Part shown: in pieces, positions 27,022 through 34,942 of the stretch
Layout of the letters: every line of letters starts with the position of its first letter
How positions within the stretch are numbered: the stretch's first letter is position 1
Assembly: GCF_050038885.1 (NCBI RefSeq)
Contig: NZ_CP143624.1
Coordinates: forward strand, 8,308,001 to 8,372,000
DNA length: 64,000 bases
From: Myxococcus flavus
Lineage (GTDB): Bacteria > Myxococcota > Myxococcia > Myxococcales > Myxococcaceae
Direction: 5' to 3'
Program-made: the position numbers and the translations under genes
Notes under the pieces: model-generated
Told to the model about the DNA's origin: nothing
The model's input: the letters and a program-made list of their open reading frames with translations, nothing else
Database searches by the model: none

Positions 27022-28167
27022 TCAGCCCAGGAGCTTGAAGCTCTCGCGGGCGATCACCATCCGCTGCACCTCGCTGGTGCCCTCGTAGATGGTCTGCACC
27101 CGGGCGTCGCGGAAGTACCGCTCCACCGGGAACTCGTCGATGTAGCCGTAGCCGCCGTGGAGCTGCACGGCCTTGTCGGCCACGCGGTTACTCATCTCGC
27201 TGGCGAAGAGCTTCGCCATGGAGGCCTCCCGCGAGAAGGGCTGCCCCTGCTCCTTCAGGGCCGCTGCGCGCAGCGTCAGCAGCTCCGCCGCCTCCAACTG
27301 CGTCTTCATGTCCGCGAGCATGAAGCGCGGGGCCTGGAAGTCGCCAATCGCCTGACCGAACGCCTTGCGGTCCTTCACGTAGGCCACCGCGGCCTCGAGC
27401 GCCGCCCGGCCCACGCCGCAGGCCTGCGCCGCGATGCCGATACGCCCGCCATCCAGCGCCACCATGGCCAGCCTGAAGCCCTGCCCCTCAGCGCCCAGGA
27501 GGTTCTCCGCCGGGATCTCGCAGTCCTCGAACGTGAGCCCCACCGTGTTCGAGGAGCGCAGGCCCATCTTGTCCTCGTGCTTGCCGATGATGAGCCCCTT
27601 CGTCCCGCCCTCGACGATGAAGCACGACAGGCCCTTGTTGCCCGTCGGGGCCGTGCGGGCCCACACCACCAGCACCCCGGCGTGTGCGCCGGAGGTGATC
27701 CACTGCTTGCTGCCGTTGAGGATCCACTTGTCCCCGCGCCGCACCGCCGTGGTGCGCAGCGCGCCCGGGTCGGAGCCCGCGTGGGGCTCGGACAGCGCGA
27801 ACGAGCCCGCCACGGCCTCACCGGACGCCAGGCGCGTGACGTACTTCTCGCGCTGCGCGTCGGTGCCGAACGCGTTGATGAGCTCGCCGCACATATTGGT
27901 GACGGCCATGGCCACGGAGGTGGAGGCGTCCGCCGCCGCCATCTCCATCATCGCCAGTGCATAGGAAACGGCGCCTGCCTCCGAGCCGCCGTAGCGGGCC
28001 GGGAGGTTCACCCCGAGCAGGCCCAGCTCGCCCAGCTCCCGGAAGAGGTCCGTGGGGAAGCGCTCCTCACGGTCCAGCGTCCGGGCCTGGGGGGCCACGC
28101 GCTCCCGAGCGAACTTTCGGGCGGTGTCACGGATGAGGGTCTGCGTCTCGGTGAGCTCGAGGTTCAC
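27022..28167 (-). CDS. Acyl-CoA dehydrogenase (second of operon)
   Basis: 381 residues. FAD/substrate signatures FALSEPHAGSDPGAL and WILNGSKQWITSG, the third signature QLHGGYGYIDEFPVERYFRD, and the catalytic Glu in YEGTSEVQ. It oxidises acyl-CoA to trans-2-enoyl-CoA, passing electrons to ETF. Most like short-chain/butyryl-type enzymes by length and motifs, but chain length is an inference. GTG start (28165-28167) 10 bp after the AgmX-like gene. It is the last gene before the terminator. Confidence 0.93.
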   Translation of the reverse strand: MNLELTETQTLIRDTARKFARERVAPQARTLDREERFPTDLFRELGELGLLGVNLPARYGGSEAGAVSYALAMMEMAAADASTSVAMAVTNMCGELINAFGTDAQREKYVTRLASGEAVAGSFALSEPHAGSDPGALRTTAVRRGDKWILNGSKQWITSGAHAGVLVVWARTAPTGNKGLSCFIVEGGTKGLIIGKHEDKMGLRSSNTVGLTFEDCEIPAENLLGAEGQGFRLAMVALDGGRIGIAAQACGVGRAALEAAVAYVKDRKAFGQAIGDFQAPRFMLADMKTQLEAAELLTLRAAALKEQGQPFSREASMAKLFASEMSNRVADKAVQLHGGYGYIDEFPVERYFRDARVQTIYEGTSEVQRMVIARESFKLLG

Positions 28168-28177
28168 GGCGGCTGTC

Positions 28178-28624
28178 CTACTCGATGGCCTTCAGGTTGA
28201 ACGGGTACTCGATGGGATGGTCCGCGCCGTCCGGAGGCTTGGGGAAGGTCATGGACGACAGGACGGCCTGCACGCAGTCATGCAGGCTGGGGTCCTTGAG
28301 CGTGCTGGCCTTCTTCACCACCCGGGCGTCCTTCACCAGCCCGTTGGCGTCGATGGTGAAGGTCGTGAACAGCCGGCCCTCCACCGTCCGGTCCTTCTCC
28401 GCCATGTGGTCCTCGTAGCACTCCTGGATGCGGCGCTGGTGGTGCTGGACGACCTGGCGGATGGAGTCCGGGGTGAAGGGCAGGCGCTCGATGTCCGGCC
28501 CGTCGCGCTTGGCGGGAGCCTGCGCCGCGGTGGGCTTGCCACCCGTGGACGGCTTCGACGGTGCGCCCTGTGCGAGCGCCACCGCCGAGGCCAGGACGAC
28601 TGCGGAGAGGAGCGCGCTCTTCAT
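28178..28624 (-). CDS. AgmX/PglI C-terminal-domain-type exported protein
   Basis: 148 residues. Signal peptide (SALLSAVVLASAVALAQG), a short Pro/Lys/Ala linker, then a domain matching the myxobacterial AgmX/PglI C-terminal pattern: VVQHHQRRIQECYEDHM, FTIDANGLVKDARVV, and LHDCVQAVLSSMTFPKPP. The two conserved Cys (in QECYE and HDCVQ) probably form a disulfide outside the cytoplasm. In AgmX-like proteins this domain is a TonB-like periplasmic module; the role inside a beta-oxidation operon is unknown. AAGGAG precedes the ATG at 28622-28624. Gaps of 5 bp and 10 bp to the flanking dehydrogenase genes. Confidence 0.82.
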   Translation of the reverse strand: MKSALLSAVVLASAVALAQGAPSKPSTGGKPTAAQAPAKRDGPDIERLPFTPDSIRQVVQHHQRRIQECYEDHMAEKDRTVEGRLFTTFTIDANGLVKDARVVKKASTLKDPSLHDCVQAVLSSMTFPKPPDGADHPIEYPFNLKAIE

Positions 28625-28629
28625 GGGGA

Positions 28630-29768
<1,139 letters not shown>

Positions 29769-29772
<4 letters not shown>

Positions 29773-30476
29773 GGAACCTCCATAATATGAGGGGCATCCC
29801 TCGGGAACAGCGAAGACGCGGCGCTGGCGCGGAAGCGTCCGGTGGTGTGCCGCTGAGACACCGTCCTGCCGCCTGAGACCCGGGATTCCCCGGCAGAACC
29901 CACGAACATGTTGAGGGGCACGGTGACGTCGAGGCTGACGTCCACGCGGTTCCCCTCCCCCGTCCACGCCCGCCGCGCCACCACGGACAGGGTCCACGGC
30001 ACGGTGTCCCGGTGCCGCTCGATGAGGTCATAGGACAGCCCCACGCCGGCCATGCCGCCCGAGCCGTCCTGTCCCCACAACCCGGCCCCTTCGGCCAACA
30101 CTCCGAAGCGCGCCGCGTCAGGAAATGCATACACCCGTGCCCCGGCGAGCATCCGGAAGGCCGAGCCCCTCAGCCGCAGCTGCGGCTCCAGGAACGGCGA
30201 CACCACCAGCGTGGGGCCGGGGATGTCCAGGGGCGGCAGCGCCCACGGGTGGATGGGCCATGACAGCACCCAGTGCTCGCGAGAGCCCGGCCCCCACTCG
30301 TAGCGGATGTCCGGGATGAGCGGCTCCAGGAAGCAGCCCGTGTAGATGCACAGCGAGCGCTTCCAGGACACCAGCACGGGCGCCCGCCCCTCCGAGTCCC
30401 CGGCGTCCTCCGAGGCCCGGCCGGGCGCGGCGGCCAGGAGACACAGCAGCAGTCCCCCGGCCGCGAGCCCCCTCAC
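29769..30476 (-). CDS. Hypothetical exported protein, possibly outer-membrane
   Basis: 235 residues; family not recognised. An N-terminal signal peptide (GLAAGGLLLCLLAAAPGRASE) is followed by alternating hydrophobic strands such as PTLVVSPFLEPQLRLRGS, MLAGARVYAF and TLSVVARRAW, suggesting a small beta-barrel or envelope protein. GTG start at 30474-30476, 3 bp after the enoyl-CoA hydratase stop. Its stop codon overlaps the start of the acyl-CoA dehydrogenase gene, so it is an integral part of the operon. Confidence 0.72.
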
Positions 30477-30479
30477 CGC

Positions 30480-31256
30480 TTACTTCCCGGTGAAGGTCGC
30501 GGTGCGCTTCTCGAGGAAGGCCTTCATGCCCTCGCGCTGGTCAGCGGAGCCGAACAGGTCGCCGAAGGCCTTGCGCTCGATCTCGTTCGCCGCGCGCAGG
30601 TCCTGGTCGGCGCCGGCTTCGATGACCTGCTTGGCCTTGGAGATGGCCAGGGGGCTGTTCTTGAGGATCTTCTCCGCCACGGCGCGGCAGTGCGCGAGCA
30701 GGCCGTCCGCGGGGAGGACCTCCAGCACCATGCCAATCTCCTTGGCCTTGGCCGCGTCGATGCGCTCACCGGTGAAGATGAGCTCCTTGGCGCGGGCGCG
30801 GCCCACCACGCGGGTGAGGCGCTGCGTGCCGCCGAAGCCGGGGATGACGCCTAGGCCGACCTCCGGCAGGCCGAGCTTGGCCTTCTCGGACGCGTAGATG
30901 AAGTCGCAGGCCAGGGCCAGCTCGGAGCCGCCGCCGAGCGCGAAGCCGTTCACCGCAGCGATGGTGGGAATCGGCAGGGCCTCCAGCGCGGCCATGACCC
31001 GGTGCCCCAGGGCACCGAACTCCTGCGCCTGGGCGTCGGTCAGCGCGGCCATCTCCGCGATGTCCGCGCCGGCGACGAAGGCCTTCTCCCCGCCGCCGGT
31101 GACGATGAGGACGCGTACGTCAGCGGGCAGCGACTTCAGCGCGGCCTCGAGCTCCTGCAGCGTCTTCGTGTTGAGGGCGTTGAGCGCCTTGGGGCGGTCG
31201 ATGAAGAGGGTCGCGATGGCGCCCTCCTGCTCCAGCCGGATGTTCTCGTAGGCCAT
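30480..31256 (-). CDS. Enoyl-CoA hydratase
   Basis: 258 residues, crotonase superfamily. CoA-binding/oxyanion region AFVAGADIAEM, signature IAAVNGFALGGGSELALACD, and the catalytic acids expected in the ALGGGSELALACD and GLPEVGLGVIPGFGG segments are both present. It hydrates 2-enoyl-CoA to 3-hydroxyacyl-CoA; the next gene upstream encodes the dehydrogenase for that product. AGGAG precedes the ATG at 31256. Second gene of the operon. Confidence 0.93.
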   Translation of the reverse strand: MAYENIRLEQEGAIATLFIDRPKALNALNTKTLQELEAALKSLPADVRVLIVTGGGEKAFVAGADIAEMAALTDAQAQEFGALGHRVMAALEALPIPTIAAVNGFALGGGSELALACDFIYASEKAKLGLPEVGLGVIPGFGGTQRLTRVVGRARAKELIFTGERIDAAKAKEIGMVLEVLPADGLLAHCRAVAEKILKNSPLAISKAKQVIEAGADQDLRAANEIERKAFGDLFGSADQREGMKAFLEKRTATFTGK

Positions 31257-31298
31257 GTTCCAGGCTCCTGATGGGAAGTGGGAAGCCGCGCGGGGGCT

Positions 31299-32147
31299 TC
31301 AGTACTTGTAGAAGCCGCGGCCGCTCTTCTTGCCGTACCAGCCGGCGTCCACGTACTGGCGCAGCAGCGGGCTGGGGCGGTACTTGGAGTCACCCAGGCC
31401 CTTGTGCAGCACCTCGGCGATGTAGAGCACGGTGTCCAGGCCGATGAAGTCCGCGAGCTGCAGCGGGCCCATGGGCTGGTTGGTGCCCAGCTTCATCGCG
31501 GTGTCGATGTCCTCGACGGAGCCCAGGCCCTCCATGACGGCGAAGCAGGCCTCGTTGAGCATGGGGATGAGGATGCGGTTGACGATGAAGCCCGGGTAGT
31601 CCTTGGACACCACGGTCGTCTTGCCCATCTTCTCCGCGAGCGCGCGCGTGGTGTTGTACGTCTCGTCGGACGTGGCGGCGCCGCGGATGAGCTCCACCAG
31701 CTGCATCACCGGCACCGGGTTCATGAAGTGCATGCCGATGACGGACTCGGGGCGCTTCGTCGACGCGGCGATGCGGGTGATGGGGATGGACGAGGTGTTG
31801 GTCGCGAGGATGCCGCCCGGCCGCACCACGGCGTCCAGGTCCTGGAAGATGCGGCGCTTGAGGTCCTCGTTCTCCGTCACGGCCTCGACGGCGAAGTCCA
31901 CGTCCTTGGCCTCGGTGACGTTCGTCAGCGTGGTGAGGTTGGCCTCGGCGGCCTGCTGCTTCGCCGCGTCGAGCTTGCCCTTCTCCACCAGCTTCTTCAG
32001 GCCGGCGCGGATGCGGTCAGCGCCCTTGGCGAGCCCTTCCTTGGACACGTCGGCCAGGGTGACGCGGAGGCCCGCGACCAGTGCCACCTGCGCGATGCCC
32101 GCGCCCATCTGCCCTGCCCCGACGACGACAATGTGTTCCGTAGCCAT
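31299..32147 (-). CDS. 3-hydroxybutyryl-CoA dehydrogenase
   Basis: 282 residues, the length of single-domain HBD enzymes. NAD-binding GAGQMGAGIAQVA at the N-terminus. The substrate/catalytic part has HFMNPVPVMQLVE and a conserved His-Glu/Asn region, KDYPGFIVNRILIPMLNE. It oxidises L-3-hydroxyacyl-CoA to 3-oxoacyl-CoA, feeding the thiolase. First gene of the six-gene operon, with AAGAGGTG upstream of the ATG at 32147. Confidence 0.93.
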   Translation of the reverse strand: MATEHIVVVGAGQMGAGIAQVALVAGLRVTLADVSKEGLAKGADRIRAGLKKLVEKGKLDAAKQQAAEANLTTLTNVTEAKDVDFAVEAVTENEDLKRRIFQDLDAVVRPGGILATNTSSIPITRIAASTKRPESVIGMHFMNPVPVMQLVELIRGAATSDETYNTTRALAEKMGKTTVVSKDYPGFIVNRILIPMLNEACFAVMEGLGSVEDIDTAMKLGTNQPMGPLQLADFIGLDTVLYIAEVLHKGLGDSKYRPSPLLRQYVDAGWYGKKSGRGFYKY

Positions 32148-32223
32148 GGCGTGTACGCACCTCTTGGGTCGGAGAATGTGAAGTACGGCGTGCGGGCGGC
32201 CTTAGCCCACGCCCCCGGGTCGG

Positions 32224-32658
32224 TCAACGAACTGCGGCGGGCAACTGGAGCTCACGGACGATGTACCGGTCCTCGCCGACGACCAGTGGCGTCCGCAGGC
32301 GCACACGGGCGTCGCTGCCCTCACGTTTCACGAAGAGCGTCGCGTCCCAGGTGCCCTCGGGCAGGTCCACCTGGTACGTGAGCTCGGACGGAGGGCCCGA
32401 GGGGAAGAACCGCTCCTCGCGCTTGAGGAGCTGGCCTTCGTTGTCGGAGATCTGCAGGTCCACGGCGCGCACGGACGCCCAGCCCGGCCCCGCGAGCTGG
32501 AAGGCGATGTCGCGCTCGGGCGTGCCCGTCACCTGCCACAGGTAGAGACCGAGGGCGGCCAGCAGCAGCAACGGCAGCCGCTTGGCCAGGGCGCTCTTGC
32601 GCTCGGGGCGCCGCGGAGGCGGAGGGGCGGCTTCAGCGGGAGGAGGCGTGTCCGCCAC
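32224..32658 (-). CDS. Hypothetical single-pass membrane protein
   Basis: 144 residues. Pro-rich N-terminus, a basic stretch (RRPERKSALAKR), one transmembrane helix (LPLLLLAALGLYLWQV) and a likely periplasmic beta-rich domain (REERFFPSGP, YQVDLPEGTWDATLF). Family not recognised. GTG start (32656-32658) with AAGGAG, 2 bp after the stop of the 169-residue protein, so clearly in the mrp operon. The next gene (hydroxybutyryl-CoA dehydrogenase) starts 76 bp further on. Confidence 0.72.
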   Translation of the reverse strand: MADTPPPAEAAPPPPRRPERKSALAKRLPLLLLAALGLYLWQVTGTPERDIAFQLAGPGWASVRAVDLQISDNEGQLLKREERFFPSGPPSELTYQVDLPEGTWDATLFVKREGSDARVRLRTPLVVGEDRYIVRELQLPAAVR

Positions 32659-32660
32659 CG

Positions 32661-33170
32661 CTACTCCTTCTTGGTGCGCTTGGCGCTGGGGCGCTTCGCG
32701 TTGAGCTCGGAGATGACCACGCTGGGACCGGAGGAGCGGCGCGACTTGGAGGGCTCAACGGGCACCTCCGGCTCGGAGGGCTTCTCTTCCTTCTCGGGAG
32801 GCACCAGGCGGATCTGCGCCTTGATCTCCACCGTCATGCCGGACATGAGCTTGAGGAACTCGTCGCGCAGCTTTTCCGACTGGAGGAAGCGGCGGAGCTC
32901 CTCGGTGACGACGCGCGTCACCTCGTCCTTGGTCTTCTCGGCCTGGCCGAGGATGAAGCCCAGGGCCTCCTTGGGGAGCTTGAGCTGACCGGCGAGGTTT
33001 CGGATGCCCTCTTCGGTCATGAAGAGGGCGCCGAGCCCGGCCACGGCCATGCGGCGGACGAACTCCGGAACGAAGCCCGCGGGCCCGGCGGAGCCACTGG
33101 AGCGTCCCTGCCGCTCGTCATCGTCGAGCAGCGGGTCAGGCGGGAAGTCGTCGTTGCCGGCCGGGGCCAT
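32661..33170 (-). CDS. Hypothetical protein, acidic/basic tail
   Basis: 169 residues; not recognised. An acidic disordered N-terminus (FPPDPLLDDDERQG), a central helical segment of about 75 residues (TEEGIRNLAGQLKLPKEALG, then a heptad-like EELRRFLQSEKLRDEF), and a Lys/Ser/Arg-rich tail ending KRTKKE. The central segment recalls polyhydroxyalkanoate-granule regulators or phasins in length and style, but I do not see enough to call it. It follows mrp by 16 bp, with a GAGGAG ribosome binding site before the ATG at 33168-33170. Confidence 0.7.
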   Translation of the reverse strand: MAPAGNDDFPPDPLLDDDERQGRSSGSAGPAGFVPEFVRRMAVAGLGALFMTEEGIRNLAGQLKLPKEALGFILGQAEKTKDEVTRVVTEELRRFLQSEKLRDEFLKLMSGMTVEIKAQIRLVPPEKEEKPSEPEVPVEPSKSRRSSGPSVVISELNAKRPSAKRTKKE

Positions 33171-33186
33171 GGTGTCTCCTCGATAG

Positions 33187-34272
33187 TTAGCGGGCCTGCA
33201 CCACCGGCAGCGGAACGCTCTTGATGCTCTGTGCGGACACGCGCCCCGCGATGTTCCGCGCGACCTCCAGGAAGGCCTTGGCCTCCGGGCTGTCCTTGGC
33301 GCCCACCACCACCGGCACGCCGGAGTCTCCAGAGACGCGGACCTTCAGGTCCAGCGGGATTTCACCGAGGAATGGAATCCCGAACATCTGCGCGGCCTTG
33401 CTGCCGCCGCCGTGATTGAAGATGGGCGTAGCGTGCGAGCAGTTCGGGCAGACGAACTGGCTCATGTTCTCCACGATGCCCAGCACGGGGATGTGCACCT
33501 TGTCGAACATCTGCTTGGCGCGGACCACATCGGCGAGCGCCACGTCCTGCGGCGTGGTGACGAGCACCGCGCCGGCGGCCCGGACGGACTGAGACAGGGT
33601 GAGCGCCACGTCACCGGTGCCGGGGGGCAGGTCGAGGACGAGGTAGTCGAGCTCGCCCCAGTTCACGTCCCGGACGAGCTGCATCAGCGCCCCGTGGAGC
33701 ATGGGGCCCCGCCAGATGAGCGCCTGGTCGGCCTCCACGAGGAAGCCGATGGACATGACCTTGAGGCCGTGGGCCTCGAGCGGATTGAGCGACTTGCCGT
33801 CCGGGCTGACGGGCCGCTTGTCGCCCAGGCCGGTCATCAGGGGGACGGAGGGGCCGTAGAAGTCCGCGTCAAGCAGGCCCACCTTGGCGCCGTGCTGGGC
33901 CAGGGCGGTGGCCAGATTCACGGCGACGGTGGACTTGCCCACCCCGCCCTTCCCGGCGCCGACGAGGATGATGTTCTTCACCTTGGGGAGGAGCGCGCCG
34001 GCGGGCATGCCGCCGCCAGCCGGGCGAACCTGGGCGCCCCACTCGATGTCGAAGGACTTGAGGCCGGGGACGGCCTTGAGGGCGGCCTCGGCGTCGGCCT
34101 GGATCTTCCCCTTCATGGGGCAGGCAGGCGTGGTGAGCTCGATCTTGAGTTTCGCGGTGTCCCCGGAGACGCGGACGTCCTTCACCATTCCCGCCTTCAC
34201 GAGGTCGACGTGAAGCTCGGGGTCCATCACCTTCGACATCGCCGTGAGGATGTCGGCCTGGGAAACGCTCAT
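33187..34272 (-). CDS. Mrp/ApbC (NBP35-like) iron-sulfur cluster carrier ATPase
   Basis: 361 residues. The N-terminal MIP18/DUF59-type domain (ILTAMSKVMDPELHVDLVKAG, TTPACPMKGK) is followed by a ParA-like P-loop ATPase: deviant Walker A GAGKGGVGKST, LDADFYGPS, DLPPGTGD. The CxxC cluster site CPNCS lies in the C-terminal half. These proteins bind and transfer Fe-S clusters. ATG at 34270-34272 with AGGTG upstream; the longer frame has no site. Two small unknown genes follow at 16 bp and 2 bp spacing. Confidence 0.93.
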   Translation of the reverse strand: MSVSQADILTAMSKVMDPELHVDLVKAGMVKDVRVSGDTAKLKIELTTPACPMKGKIQADAEAALKAVPGLKSFDIEWGAQVRPAGGGMPAGALLPKVKNIILVGAGKGGVGKSTVAVNLATALAQHGAKVGLLDADFYGPSVPLMTGLGDKRPVSPDGKSLNPLEAHGLKVMSIGFLVEADQALIWRGPMLHGALMQLVRDVNWGELDYLVLDLPPGTGDVALTLSQSVRAAGAVLVTTPQDVALADVVRAKQMFDKVHIPVLGIVENMSQFVCPNCSHATPIFNHGGGSKAAQMFGIPFLGEIPLDLKVRVSGDSGVPVVVGAKDSPEAKAFLEVARNIAGRVSAQSIKSVPLPVVQAR

Positions 34273-34328
34273 CAGGACACCTGAAACCTTTTGGAAAACG
34301 GGCGGTTGTAAGCCGCCAGCGGGCGCGG

Positions 34329-34356
34329 AATCTGCCAGCCCAGGGGGGGCTGTCAA
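34329..34356 (-). promoter_or_regulatory. Candidate sigma-70 promoter of mrp
   Basis: On the minus strand a perfect TTGACA (34356-34351), a 16-bp spacer and CAGATT (34334-34329). Transcription would start about 50 bp before the mrp ATG. The -10 box is weak. Confidence 0.45.
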
Positions 34357-34942
34357 CGTCGTTTAACGGGGCTGTACGCCCTGCGCACCCTGTAGGCATC
34401 GGGAACGGCGGCCGACTGTCGGCCCGCTGAACGGGCCCATCAGGAGGGCTGGTGCGGGTCCCCGCCGGAGGGACGAGGGCCCTGTGGGCTTCTCAATTGC
34501 TGCGTTGCGGTAATCACGTCTTCGATCACGCGCCGAACCGCACTGTCGTTGCCCATAGGAGCCCGCTTTCACTTGTGCCTACTCGGATGTGCGCGTTGAG
34601 GGCGTACGTGGCGCGGCAAAGACACTCTGGACGTAGGGCTCCCGCTAGAGGTTCGCGCGGGGGATATGCAACACCTGCACGAACGCATTCATCCCTAATC
34701 CTTCGAGCATCTCCTAAGCCCTGCCTTCGATTGCTTCAATCTCGTTTGCGACAGCGGTCCGTCATCTCCCGACCGGCTCTGGCGCGTCAGTTCACAGTCC
34801 CCTGATGCCAAGCTGTGCAGGTACACTGTCGGTCGTAACGCACCCACCTACTCCGTTCGTGCCACGTCTCGTATGTTCGGCCGCGACTCCGGGGGGGCAA
34901 CATGCGCCAATGGTGCCCAGCCCGGGTCGGGGGAGTGCCAAC
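34357..34942. other. Non-coding region upstream of the repeat lipoprotein
   Basis: About 590 bp between mrp (minus) and the repeat lipoprotein (plus). It has visibly lower GC than the surrounding genes, notably 34490-34800. A hairpin GGCCCG-ctgaa-CGGGCC sits at 34421-34437. Open frames exist, but none has a ribosome binding site or recognisable protein. It must contain the promoter of the downstream lipoprotein, but no clear -35/-10 pair stands out. Confidence 0.45.

Noticed and set aside
26645..27088. Plus-strand frame in the rpsA upstream region
   Set aside because: It runs across the intrinsic terminator at 26865-26914 and the end of the acyl-CoA dehydrogenase gene, with no start signal or homology.
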